A stretch of 64,000 nucleotides of DNA. Source: Gigantopelta aegis. Taxonomy: Eukaryota; Mollusca; Gastropoda; Neomphalida; Peltospiridae. Shown in pieces: positions 32,417 to 42,663 of this stretch. The translations under genes were made by a program, and so were the position numbers. The stretch is taken from the NCBI RefSeq assembly GCF_016097555.1, contig NC_054704.1, positions 81,314,452-81,378,451 of the forward strand, read 5' to 3'. The notes under the pieces are model-generated. The model saw nothing but the letters and a program-made list of their open reading frames with translations. It was not told the DNA's origin and searched no databases. Position 1 is the first letter of the stretch. Every line of letters begins with the position of its first letter.

Positions 32417-32691
32417 ATAGAGTGGACGTAGCCCAATAGTAAAGCGCTCGCTTTATGCGCGGTCTGTAGGGGATCGATCCCGTCAATGGGCCCATTAGGC
32501 TATTTCTCGTTCCGTCCAGTGTACCATGACCGTGGTATGTGCTATCCTGTCTGTGGGATGGTCATATAAAAGACCTCTTGCTACTAGTGAAAAATGGGAG
32601 TGGGTTTCCTCTCAAAGACTATATGTCAAAATTGCCAAATGTTTGACATCTAATAGCTGATGATTAATAAATCAATGTGGTCTAGTGGTGT
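32417..32691 (+). mobile_element. SINE, type I, tail-to-tail with the next SINE
   Basis: Head GTAGCCCAATAGTAAAGCGC, core TATGTGCTATCCTGTCTGTG, ending at AATGTGGTCTAGTGGTG, where the opposite-strand SINE begins. Confidence 0.85.
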
Positions 32692-32969
32692 TTATGGTTA
32701 TATCGTTTCGGACATATGGTTAAGGACCACACATATATTGAGAGAGGAAACCCGCTGTCGCGACTTCATGGGCTACTCCTTTGACTAGCAGGAAGGGATA
32801 TTTTATATGCACCATCCCAGACAGGATAGCACTTACCACGACCTTTGATGTACCAGTCGTGGTGCACTGGCTGGAGCGAAAAATAGCCCAATAGGCCTAC
32901 CGACGGGGATTGATCCCAGATCGACTGCGCATCGAGCGAGCACTTTACCACTGGGCTATGTCCCGCCCC
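32692..32969 (-). mobile_element. SINE, type II, inverted partner
   Basis: The reverse complement runs from the head GGGGCGGGACATAGCCCAG to CCGAAACGATATAACCATAA; the tail is lost at the junction. With 32417-32691 it forms a ~550-bp imperfect inverted repeat inside channel intron 5. Confidence 0.85.
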
Positions 32970-32982
32970 TCATCCTATAAGT

Positions 32983-33312
32983 TACATTCAACCTGTTTAC
33001 ACCTGACGCCCCATTATGTCTATCACATTCAACCTGTTTACACCTGACGCCCCATTATGTCTATCTCATTCAACCTGTTTACACCTGACGCCCCATTATG
33101 TCTATCACATTCAACCTGTTTACACCTGACACCCCATTATGACTATTACATTCAACCTGTTTACACCTGACGCCCCATTGTGTCTATCACATTCAACCTG
33201 TTTACACCTGACGCCCCATTACGTGTATTACATTCAACTTGTTTACACCTGACACCCCATTATGACTATTACATTCAATCTGTTTACACCTGCCACCCCA
33301 TTATGTTTATCA
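32983..33312. repeat. 41-bp minisatellite, ~8 copies
   Basis: The unit with CATTCAACCTGTTTACACCT and CGCCCCATTATGTCTAT repeats every 41 bp. Followed by a SINE tail scrap (33317-33365). Confidence 0.93.
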
Positions 33313-33828
33313 CATTACCAATTACCAAAAGTTTGACATCCAATAGCCGATGATTCATTAATAAAGTTTGTCTTTATATATAGTGTTAAAGAATCAGTAC
33401 GCACTTTTACACAGAATACAACTAATAAGTGTGTAGAATGATGAAAATAGTTGGTGAAAAGTTTTTAGGCCAACTCGTTTTACCTCAACCTCTTCCTTGT
33501 TTTATTGAAATACAAGGATTATCTATAGGTGGAGATGGGGTGGGTTGATGGTGGGGGTGGGCGAGCAGTTGCCCCTCGACACCACGTCTCATACGCTTAT
33601 GAATTTTCATTAAATTCTTAATCGAGATGTACAAGAAACGTTTACAAGATCTGAATCTGGTGGCAACACCCTTCTAAACTTATCATAAAAGATAATATAA
33701 TTGAGGAGAGCTTCTCATAGAATTACCTACATTCTTCTAAAGTGGTTACTTTGTATATATTTATGAACGAAGAAGACGTTTATTCGTTTGTCAATATTGG
33801 ATTGATATATTAACTGGTTGATTTGTAG

Positions 33829-33887
33829 GAAAGGACGTGCGGTACTGCACCTTGTTAGAAAACCTGCAATGTGTGAGACCCAATGAA
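33829..33887 (+). pseudogene. DEG/ENaC channel copy A, exon 6
   Basis: Short exon after a GATTTGTAG acceptor. G plus GA gives Gly, then KDVRYCTLLENLQCVRPNE, matching the Cys pair that follows the MPG motif in the family. The donor GAA/gttaag is non-ideal and lies in a 71-bp tandem duplication (33871-34012). The second copy has GAAG/gtacc, but reading to it meets a stop. Confidence 0.65.
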
Positions 33888-34012
33888 GTTAAGACGAGTA
33901 CTTTGAAGATGTATCTGTATGTACATATGGGCAATTACTGGGTGTGAGACCAAATGAAGGTACCACAAGTACTTTGAAGATGTATATTTATGTACGTATG
34001 GGCAATTATTGA
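33871..34012 (+). repeat. 71-bp tandem duplication over the exon 6 donor
   Basis: GTGTGAGACC recurs at 33871 and 33942. Both units continue through ACTTTGAAGATGTAT and TATGGGCAATTA. 71 is not a multiple of three. Confidence 0.85.
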
Positions 34013-34318
34013 AAACTGAAAGATTCCTGTTTTCTCCTTTAAAGGCAAAGCAAGTCTGCCCACCAAGATAAGAACACGTGAACAGCTCGCGAGTCTAATT
34101 CAACAACTCGTTAAAAACATTGATACGTGGCCATTTTCACTCAAAGGCCACTAAATCTCATTATCAAACATTTTAAAAATGTCTACAAATGTTCAAAATA
34201 CAATCAAGACTAAGGGATCAAATCTAATTGCGGAATTGTTTTTCATGTCCTCCACAGACATTTTAAATATTTGGTTTACGTTTAATTAAATCATCAAGAA
34301 TATGTCCATGTTTCAGAG

Positions 34319-35200
34319 TTGTTTTACAGAAGTAATGAAATCAGGACTTGTGACTGCAGCTCTCCATGTCACTCCACCAGCTACATGACCTCGCTCTCCC
34401 TCGTCCAGTTCTCCGACTCATTCAAACAGAGTCTTGTCTTGTCCGACAGTCTGGTCCCCATCACTACCGTCCAAACTGCACTCAAGATCCAAGTCTGGGG
34501 TCTGCTGAACACTGTGAACGCAAGTATAACAGAGAGTCTGGCAGACTTGGGTCTTATGCTGATAGACTACAAAACTCGGTGGGAGAGAGTGCTGTCTGCC
34601 AATATGAAGTATTGTGATGAAGTGCAATATTTGATGGACTTTGTTACTGAACACAACTTAATTACTCGTGTGATAACTGAAATGAAATCGAAAAAGGACG
34701 CTCATTTTACCTGGGGCAAAATTGTTTTTTATATGAAGATAATAAATATCCGATTAAGAAAGGCCCATAAAAGCCTCATCAAACTGAATCAACTCACAAA
34801 TGTTGAGAACATGGAGTACATCGTGGCCAATAAAAGTGTACTCATGCGCAGCTACGACTGGGTAAAAACAGAAATAGTCGAAGACCTTGAATCTTTGAGT
34901 ACGAAATACAACGAATTCTATCCAACGTTTTTCAACTTCTCATCCATTGCTACTGCCCAAATACAAAGTCTGAATTTTTCTACAGTGAATGATTCTCTGA
35001 TAACTGGACGCATTTCGGCAGTCTGGGAATGGTGCATCACTAATCAATGACATACGCAATCTGGTTTCTGATATAAGACTATTTAATGAGGATGTTAAAG
35101 AAAAGTTGACGACCCTAAGCGTCCAGTATACTTCCGACATGGCTACTGTTTGGCAAATAAGAAACGAAATGATAGAGGCAATCACTCCTGGTTTTAACAG
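34319..35200 (+). pseudogene. DEG/ENaC channel copy A, exon 7, long helical region with frameshift
   Basis: Starts after a TTTCAGAG acceptor. Reads LFYRSNEIRTCDCSSPCHST then SYMTSLSLVQFSDS. CDC..PC....Y is the last Cys motif of DEG/ENaC. In most family members this leads within ~60-80 residues to TM2. Here more than 200 residues of charged, helix-like sequence follow (WERVLSANMKYCDEVQYLMD, KIINIRLRKAHKSLIKLNQL). The main frame stops at 35050. A second frame continues with SGNGASLINDIRNLVSDIRL and VWQIRNEMIEAITPGFN to a gtaacg donor at 35201. A one-base frameshift near 35008-35016 therefore breaks the exon. The extension may be a lineage-specific extracellular insertion. Confidence 0.7.
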
Positions 35201-36720
35201 GTAACGTTTCTTTCCTATACGACAGGTCTTCTCTAATTTTGTCTGGCATCATAAAGTCTGTAACATATTTTGTAGTTTGTGTGTGCATATAAAGACATAC
35301 AACACATCCCCTCGTAATATCAACTTTGTAACATCGTGTCAGTTGCTTCTTTGCTTACATTTTATTTTTCTTATGTGTATATTATATGCAAAATTAAGAA
35401 GAAAGGAATATTTCAGAAGGCATGCATGTTGTTATAGGAAGCAACCTTCAAGTACCAGTGTGAGCCATAGTTCGGATTGGATAAATACCTGTCAGGTCGA
35501 CCCTAGTGATCGAATCTGTGATCCATCACACCTGAAACAATCCCTTTACAATAAGGTATATCGCGAACCACTTCAACTTATGCTTTGAAACACACTTGTA
35601 TCGTTAATTTGTGTCCCGAGGAAAGTTAAATATTATGTTCAAGATTAATAGTTGCTAGTATGACTGTTGATACATTATTGCAGTGCTAATTTGTTGAAGC
35701 TGGAAATGTACTTCTAAGATCTTGCAGTACAAGAATCAAAGAAATCGTTGGCGTATTCTGTTGAAGGACTGGTGTGTGAGTAGAACATAATTATCATTCG
35801 TGTTAAATGTAATTAAATTCGTGTTTAATGTTGTAAGAACACTAAGATTGCAGAGAGCTTACCAGCGATATAACCGCAACAGCAAGATAGAATAAACCAC
35901 CGGCAGAAAATGTGAAATTTCTCACTATAACCTTTTCATAAATTCATCCAGGTTTTAAAAACTAGATTCTTGAAAACATAGGTTTAGAAACCAGATAAGA
36001 AGATTAATAGCACTTCTAAAATAACATTTTAATTCAATTTTTAGTAAATCACAGTACTACAGTCGTCGCCATTGGTAATATGACGTCATCACGATTAGCA
36101 CAAATTAGTTTGACGTCACATATTTTAATTAAATCTTTGAAAACGTTACGCTCATGTATACAGGTCTTGTTGGTTTGTAAACAAATGATCTATCCACAGC
36201 AACATATTTTCTAGAGACCTTGCAAATGTGCATACCATTATTAACCAGGTTAATATATTAAATTATAACATGGGTTTATGACATGAACATCATGGGTAAG
36301 TTATAGGATAAATGTTTTTATTACCCATATGATTAAAAATATCTTCGTACATATCAAAGTGATACGTCCCACTAGAATGCCAAGTGGAAGGTAACACTTC
36401 GACGTCGCAAAATGACGTCATGACATTTTATAAACAAATGAAACACTATACAAATTAAACCCTGAGATGTGTATGCTATATTCTGGAGTAAAAACAAAGA
36501 GAGGGTATCAATCGTTAAATAATTTAACTATTCGGTTGTAGATACACAAAAAAGAAGGATAGAGCAAACGTTTCCATCACAGCTTGAATGTATAATACCG
36601 TTTACTTCCGTATTAGGAGATTTTGTCGAGAATACAACCCGTGTTTTGGATACACTATTCTAACATTGTTAGATTCTATAACATGATCTGTTTTGTGTCT
36701 GAGGTTGTTTTTCTGTTTAT
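35201..36720. other. Channel intron 7 or missing exon region
   Basis: The exon 7 end (phase 2) and the TM2 candidate start (phase 1) do not match, so a small exon may be hidden here or the locus is broken. The frame at 35277-35588 has a hydrophobic stretch (LLLCLHFIFLMCILY) followed by basic residues, but no family motif. Palindromic TGACGTCA words occur near 36080, 36110 and 36415. Confidence 0.35.
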
Positions 36721-36723
36721 CAG

Positions 36724-36991
36724 GTGACATTGGTGGCATCGTTGGCATGTTCTTGGTGGTAGTATTCTTACACAGTTTGATTCCATACCATGATCTGTAT
36801 ATCATGTTGTTTTCTGTTTATCAGGAGATATTGGTGGCAGCATTGTCATGTTCTTGTATGGAACATTTTGTTCAGTGTCGTGTGGCGAATCGCTATGCAA
36901 GACTCGGAGATCACGACCCAATTCTAAAACGTATCGCGTAATTTCGCGATCCATGTTTTTGACATTGTTAAATTTTGAAGGTCGTCGTTAA
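36724..36991 (+). pseudogene. DEG/ENaC channel copy A, duplicated candidate TM2 exon and C-tail
   Basis: Two TTTCTGTTTATCAG acceptors 101 bp apart each lead into GDIGG. The first reads GDIGGIVGMFLVVVFLHSL, the second GDIGGSIVMFLYGTFCSVSC then GESLCKTRRSRPNSK, ending at TAA 36989-36991. Family TM2 begins GG.LGLFLG.S....E followed by basic cytosolic residues, so the second unit fits better, though the GxS selectivity motif is not clear. It is most likely a partially duplicated, decaying last exon. Confidence 0.5.
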
Positions 36992-37540
36992 CTACCAAGA
37001 ACATGTTAAATATATAAGGCATAATGATAATGACGTAACGGTTGTTTGCAACTGGTTATGTTTGTTTAGGGACCGTATACAAATGTATTGTGTGTACTGG
37101 GATACTTTTTAAAGTTATATCAGTCGTTCTTGTAAATTAATGTTTCAAACTTCTTACATTTTATAATACACTCTGAAATAAAAGGTTTTGTAATTGAATT
37201 CGGTTGACTGATTCCAATAATTAAAATAATCTTCGCGATTATACAGCATAGCGGCTTACAATCGTTGTTATTGTTAGCCAATGTTGTTACAATAGCGAAT
37301 ATTCCTTTGAAATTAGTATGTTTAGACATGACTTTTTCAAACTAACAAATTATTATCAAGATCCAAACGTAAACGGTACTGATATTTCGTCCCACATCGG
37401 ATCCCATCCACGAACATTGTTCGTACAGTGCAATGTGTTGGAAGTTTGAAATGACTCCTTAATTAATAATTTATCTGACTAATTGACGTATGCATTCATA
37501 GTCATCAAATAAAACAATTTCAATAACAATTTCACACTGA

Positions 37541-37692
37541 GTTTGTTAGTGGTTAGTGAGAGAAGTGCAGTGGTCTTAAACCTACCCACTGAGTCGTTAA
37601 AACTCGCTCTGGGTTGGAGCCGGTACCGGGCTGCGAACCCTGTACCTACCAGCCCTATGTCCGATGGCTTAATCACGACGCCACCGAGGCCG
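37541..37692 (-). mobile_element. Family-3 SINE head
   Basis: The reverse complement begins ACCGGCCTCGGTGGCGTCG, with TGGTAGGTACAGGGTTCGCA and CGAGTTTTAACGACTCAGTG, ending TCTCACTAACCACTAACA. The same family lies at 46733-46890. Confidence 0.8.
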
Positions 37693-37699
37693 GTAACCG

Positions 37700-39330
37700 G
37701 CACTAACACTGTCTTAACCCCGCCAGAGTGACTTTTAGTGGCTCAGTGGAGATGCATACTGAATAATAAAAGAAACGCAAATATTTTAATTTATTATATA
37801 CATAGCAATGAAATATATAGATCTACAGAAACCATAAAAGTATTTTAGCTACAGTGAAAATATAGTAATCGTATGTACTTTTTTTGTAAACGTTCAGGAT
37901 TAAATTATTTTCTTTTAATTTGTTTTTTTTCTTATTTAAGTTTGATTATTACCAATGCACCTGGTCGTATTTGAAAAAACCCCAATGTAATTTACAGAAC
38001 TGTACCTACAAAAAAGGGACATGAAGTGCAATGACGATAAAATATTTAAAACGAATTGAATACGAAGCTAAATAATGATGAAACAATGTCTTGTCATTGA
38101 GTGTAAGTCAACATTTAACGGCGTTCGGGGTTTTTTGGTGTGGTTTTTTTTGGGGGGGGGGGTTGGGGGGGGGAGGATCATTTTGTCAGGTATGTTTGCA
38201 CCGCAGTATTACTAAATAAATGTTAATTTAATAATTAAATAAACATAACTTTTATTCAAATTACTTTTGAAAAGTCTATGGTCAAGTAAATGTTCTGAAA
38301 AAAAATCCATCGGAAGAAATATATCATGGGGTTACGTGTTTTCGATAGTAAAAGCGAAAGATATTAACAAAAAGAAAAATAATTTTATATTGTCAAAAAT
38401 TAAGACATTTCGTGAAAATATGCTTTTCACACATCACTCAATGAAATAAAAATCGTATTCGAAAAAAAACATGAAAGAGCCTCTATATAGTCCTTTTGAT
38501 GATAAAATTAATTAGGTATATAGGCCCAAAGACAATGATAATTTTAATAGACACAAAAACCTATAGGATCCCAAATTAATAATTTAAAATAAATTAAATA
38601 AAACTAGGCCTAAATTAAAGGGACATTCCTGAGTTTGCTGCATTGTACGACATTTCCGACTAATAAAATAGTTCTACGATTAGACTTACATATTAAATAT
38701 ATTTTCTTGTTTAGAATATCAGTGTCTGTATATTCAATGTGTGTCTGGTCGTCTTAATATTTGTAATAAGCCCAAAAATATATTTTAGGAAATAAAATTA
38801 AATTTAACCAAGTACAAATATTAGAACGATCAGAAACACGTTTAATATACATCCACTAATATTTTATTCAGAAAAATATATTTGATATGTAATTACAATC
38901 GTTAAAAAGTCGATAACATCTTAAAAATTGCAGCAAACTCAGGAATTTCCCTTTAATACTTGCGTTTCCATTGTTCTTCAATATATAATGCTACAATACT
39001 GGGTTTTCGCTCATTAACCAATAAAAACCACCCATTAACCTGTCCAGGACAGATATAACTGTTCACTGTGTGCTGAGAAACGTAAGTGGATAACAGCAAG
39101 CAAATAAATTTGGAATGAAATAAAACGGGGGACTGTCTATGCGAAGACATGACTAAATGTAATATCACCGTTTCGGTGGGTACTTTGACATCATTAATTA
39201 AATGGCTGTATTGATTTGTACAGCTATCGGTAAAGTAGGAGAATGTAGAAACAATTTTTACGGACAGGTAATAAATGGAGAATACAACAAGAATGGCCTT
39301 CATATACCATTTTTCTTACGGGTTTGTTTT
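37700..39330. other. No gene seen
   Basis: AT-rich, with a G-rich run at 38149-38173. Frames at 38267-38449 and 38953-39303 show no recognised motifs. Confidence 0.5.
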
Positions 39331-39376
39331 AAACGTATCTAACGAGAGAAAACGAGTTAGATACGTTTTTAAACGA
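39331..39376. repeat. Perfect-arm palindrome
   Basis: TTTTAAACGTATCTAAC, a short GAGAGAAAACGA spacer, then GTTAGATACGTTTTTAAA. It could be a tiny foldback element or a cruciform-forming site. Confidence 0.6.
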
Positions 39377-39479
39377 GCACATTGATCTATTAATCAGTTA
39401 GAGAGGGGGGAGGGAGGGAGGCAGGAAAGGAAAGACCACACCAGAGAGTATAGCCGAAATTAGAGTTGAGATAAAAACA

Positions 39480-39865
39480 GTGATAGCGACCGATAGGATA
39501 GTGACGGACTCCCCTAGATCACCCTCACCCCCCCCCCCCCCTCCTCTCCCACCCACCCCTCCATCTCACATTAACAACACTGCAGCGGCAGTAAAGACCA
39601 CCGACCCGCGTGGCGCCGTTTCAAAGGTGCCGGTTATAGGACCAGGTAACGACCTAAACATCGACCCGGATGTAGAGTTCATTTCCACAAACACACAGAT
39701 TAGGGCAACGTTGAATATGCTGGCAGAGCCAAGAGCCATCCCAGCTAAAGTAACAACCAACGCCAGTACATTCAAACAAACCATAGATGATAGCAAACAT
39801 CTCCACACCGCCATTAAGGCCAAATTACCAAAAGCAACCCTATGCCACAAAATGCGAGTGCGAGT
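39480..39865 (+). pseudogene. Non-LTR retrotransposon ORF1-like N-terminal fragment
   Basis: A Pro-rich frame (SPSPPPPPPLPPTPPSH) continues with FISTNTQIRATLNMLAEPRA, IPAKVTTNASTF and LHTAIKAKLPKATLCHK. A second copy of its end (TGAATATGCTGGCAGA, CATCTCCACACCGCCATTAA) is at 41788-41930. It is cut by another element's 3' end at ~39870. The assignment to ORF1 is an inference from its neighbours. Confidence 0.5.
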
Positions 39866-40140
39866 GCGAAAAATGTTAACATGCTCATATACCACTAGAG
39901 TTTCGAGCATGTCCGTCCCGGGGCCTGTCTCTGGATAGCCAGTGACTTGCTCCTGGACAGAAAAAACAACAATTAAGGGGGCAATTTTGAAATTTATATC
40001 CAAAAAATATAAATAGTGGGCCTTTAAAATTTTGATGCGCATCTCTAATTAATATAATTAATAAAGAAAATTATACACATTAAATTTGGTCGCTAGATTA
40101 GATCGGGCGGTCAAAAAGAAATTAGATAACAAGTTTCAGA
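39866..40140 (-). mobile_element. Non-LTR element 3' end with double hairpin
   Basis: On the - strand: CTGGCTATCCAGAGACAGGC, CCCGGGACGG, then the perfect 8-bp stem ACATGCTC...GAGCATGT enclosing GAAACTCTAGTGGTATAT. A TTAACATTTTTCGC tail with CGCACT repeats follows (39856-39906 on +). Upstream lies ATTTCAAAATTGCCCCC. Shares its last ~50 bases with 45727-45770. Confidence 0.65.
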
Positions 40141-40142
40141 CG

Positions 40143-40470
40143 CCCATCCCGAATCCGACCTCCGATACGATCGGTGGCCTGACTTGGGATGGGTGTGGGG
40201 TGTGGGTGAAAATGGACAGAATTTTAAAAATAGCAATTAGTAAAAGAAATTAGTAGGATTTAAAAAAAAAGGAAAAAAGTTACAAGCCAAAAATAAAATG
40301 AATTGACTGCTAGGCCGAATATTTATATAATTTGGAGCATTTTAGAAGGACAGTCCAAAAATAAATAAGAGAAAGAAGAGAGGATCGGACTATTTAATAA
40401 TATTTTTAAAAAGAAGTAATTTCGACATAAAATTTTGAACGAAGGTCTAAACGTTTAAAGTCCGATCTAT
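40143..40470. repeat. Dispersed repeat shared with 25663-26015
   Basis: Begins with the hairpin CCCATCCCGAATCCGACC / GGTGGCCTGACTTGGGATGG. Then come GACAGAATTTTAAAAATAGC, TTTATATAATTTGGAGCATT and ATTTCGACATAAAATTTTGA, as at 25663-26015. Probably the 3' part of a non-LTR element on the - strand. Confidence 0.7.
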
Positions 40471-40743
40471 ATGGTCCGGGCAGGAGGGGTGGGGGTAAGT
40501 TTGAGGTGGGCGGAATTTGGAATACGAATTTAGTAGTTAGGTCGAAGACTGAGCTACACAAATTTAAGTCCCAACAAAAAAAATTAGACTGCTCGACCGA
40601 AAAGGTTTTAAGGTGATTTGAGTAATTTAGACGGGCTGCCAAAATAAACTGCGTCGGACTGTTTACAAAAAAATAATAAACATAAAATTTTGAATGTGGG
40701 CCACAAATTTTAAAGTCCGACTAAGCCCTTGGAAGGTTGGTGT

Positions 40744-41094
40744 CTACGAAGGGCTGAGAGGGGCAGCCTTGTCCAGGATGGGGAGCAGATGTTTCTTGTG
40801 AAGCAGGGTCCGTATCACGTGCAGGTACACAGTGTCGCCGCAGACTGCCTTGACCATCCGGTGTATGGTGTGGCTATCCATTTCCGGGATGAGTATCGCC
40901 TGTCTGTAGACGTCTTGACGGCGCTGTGTGACCACAAGTCCTGGTTCTCCTTCCAACCTATTGCTGTGAAGTTCAAAATGCGTGTCGTCGGGCAGCTTGG
41001 TCCATGTCATGTTGAGGAACTTCCCTCTCAGCTTCTTCGGATCAGAAGTGTCCCCCTGCAGAAGTTTCTGGTACTGTGGCTTGATCTTATCCAT
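40744..41094 (-). CDS. Unidentified protein, 116 aa
   Basis: Starts MDKIKPQYQKLLQG and includes LRGKFLNMTWTKLPDD, HFELHSNRLEGEPGLVV and QAILIPEMDSHTIHRMVKAV. I do not recognise a family. It opens with GCCATGG, a strong Kozak context. The start is two bases after the TAG of an upstream ORF in another frame (41097 and up), suggesting a compact, possibly coupled pair. The block is clearly GC-richer than the surrounding AT-rich DNA and sits among retroelement debris, so it may be the gene of a mobile or viral element, or a captured host exon. Confidence 0.4.
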   Translation of the reverse strand: MDKIKPQYQKLLQGDTSDPKKLRGKFLNMTWTKLPDDTHFELHSNRLEGEPGLVVTQRRQDVYRQAILIPEMDSHTIHRMVKAVCGDTVYLHVIRTLLHKKHLLPILDKAAPLSPS

Positions 41095-41096
41095 GG

Positions 41097-41490
41097 CTAA
41101 GTGCCAGTCTCCTGCCGGTTCTGCTGGAGGGTAGACGGATATTGCGGCGGTGCCTTGTCAGGCTGGTGGGTAGGCGAAGTAGCCTTCCTCTTGCCTGCAG
41201 CAGCAACAACAGGCGACTCAACGAGGGCGGTCGATAAAGTTGACCGCCGCGCCGGAGACGCAATCCTCGGAGTAGAAGTCGGTGGCTTCCTCCTCTTCCT
41301 CTGGTACATCGCTGTATCCAGGACCGAGTAGGTCGTTTCCGGAGACTCTTGGGCCTTCGGCTCTGTTGTCCTTTTCTGAGTGGTCGGCGGGGGCGGCGAC
41401 GCAGAAGGGACCGCCACTGGCAGTTGAGCCACCAGCTTTACTCCCCCTGTACCGCCCCTGGCGCGCGTTTCCTCTTCCTCCTTCCTCTTC
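41097..41490 (-). CDS. Unidentified Lys/Pro-rich ORF upstream of the 116-aa ORF
   Basis: The frame opens with KRRKRKEEEETRARGG, then VAQLPVAVPSASPPPPTTQK, VLDTAMYQRKRRKPPTSTP and SPARRSTLSTALVESPVV, and stops at TAG 41097-41099. It is low-complexity, basic and disordered, like a nucleic-acid-binding linker. A further small ORF (MVLEYRVTYTRSRATVTLVY, 41438-41578, - strand) overlaps its 5' end in another frame. A one-base shift would join them, so a frameshift lesion is possible. Confidence 0.3.
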
Positions 41491-41769
41491 CTCCTCTTGT
41501 CTGCGGAACCGCGTCACTGTACACCAAAGTCACGGTTGCCCGTGACCTGGTGTACGTGACGCGATACTCGAGCACCATTCCATAGGACTGCATAAGTCCC
41601 CCCAGGTGTGGGTGTGTGTGGCGGGGGAGGGGGGGGGGGGGAATTGCAGAGCAACTTCGGCGACGTCTACTCGCAGCGAAGTCATAGCTAGGAAGCTCTA
41701 GACATTTTATTCCAACTCAACGCTGATCCAAACTCTGACCATAGCTCCATAGTACAGCTTCTACCGGTT

Positions 41770-41935
41770 ACGGTACATCCAGGAACGTTGAATATGCTGG
41801 CAGAACCAAGAGCCATCCCAGCTAAGGTAACAACCAACGCCAGTACATTAAAAAAAAACATAGATGCTAGCAAACATCTCCACACCGCCATTAAGGCCAA
41901 ATTACCAAAAGCAACACCATGCCAAAAAAAAGCAG
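41770..41935 (+). pseudogene. Second copy of the ORF1-like fragment
   Basis: Matches 39704-39850 closely (AACGTTGAATATGCTGGCAG, GCCATCCCAGCTAAGGTAAC), then a run of A. Truncated on both sides. Confidence 0.6.
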
Positions 41936-41965
41936 TGTTTCTTAGATCAGTCGGTACAAACTGAT

Positions 41966-42248
41966 GAATGAATGAATGAATGAATGTTTAACGACACCCC
42001 AGCACGAACAATACATCGGCTATTGGGTGTCAAACTATGGTAATGCAAACAAATAAAGTGATGATCAACATCAATATAAAAAGTCAAGACTTAAACAAAA
42101 TCAGTGTAAAGAACTGTGCAAAAACACAAATATCACAGAATTTTACGGATACTGAATTTTACACAAAACTTCAATTTTGTGCTGTATTGTCCATTCTCAA
42201 AGAGAATGTTACACCCCTGCACCACGGTGAGGTTACAGCACACACATG
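41966..42248 (-). mobile_element. 283-bp retroposon, copy 1
   Basis: Flanked by GGTACAAACTGAT at 41953-41965 and 42249-42261 (13-bp target duplication). On the - strand it begins CCATGTGTGTGCTGTAACCT and ends GACACCCAATAGCCGATG then GGGGTGTCGTTAAACATTCA with a (TTCA)n tail. It is the same length as, and collinear with, 58991-59273. No tRNA head is visible. The last ~45 bases are homologous to the type I SINE tail. Confidence 0.9.
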
Positions 42249-42369
42249 GGTACAAACTGATAGTCACGCACCAGTCAACAAAGGACCCAACCGAAGGCAC
42301 AACGTCCGCCGCAATGTCATCAGCAAAAATTATCTATCTATCTAAAAATTATCTTAGCTTGGTAATTAG

Positions 42370-42450
42370 TTTAACGTGTCCATATACCACTAGGGTTTCG
42401 AACACGCCTATCCCGAGTCCGGCTTCTGATAGGATTGGTGGTAAAAATTA
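42370..42450 (-). mobile_element. Non-LTR 3'-end fragment with hairpin
   Basis: On the - strand: CGGACTCGGGATAGGCGTG, TTCGAAACCCTAGTGGTATA, TGGACACGTTAAACTAATTA. The stem CGTGT/ACACG precedes GTTAAAC. A GAAGGCACAACGTCCGCCGC sequence is duplicated around it (42290-42312 and 42477-42500). Confidence 0.6.
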
Positions 42451-42663
42451 TCAAGCTGATGGCTGCGGCGGACCCCACCGAAGGCACAACGTCCGCCGCG
42501 AAGCCACCTGTCAAATCTGAAAATTGCATATTATAAATATATGTGTCGTTTAATTTTGGTTTGGTATTTTATCCATATTTTAATCATTATTTTTATATTT
42601 TTAATTAAAAAAAAAAACTAATGTAATTTAACAGGGCAGGTGTCTGGTTTGTACCTTTAATAG

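Noticed and set aside
35277..35588. ORF with a hydrophobic stretch and basic tail, considered as channel TM2 and C-terminus
   Set aside because: It lacks the GG/GLFLG-type TM2 entry. The GDIGG units at 36.7-36.8 kb fit the family better. Kept only as a note.
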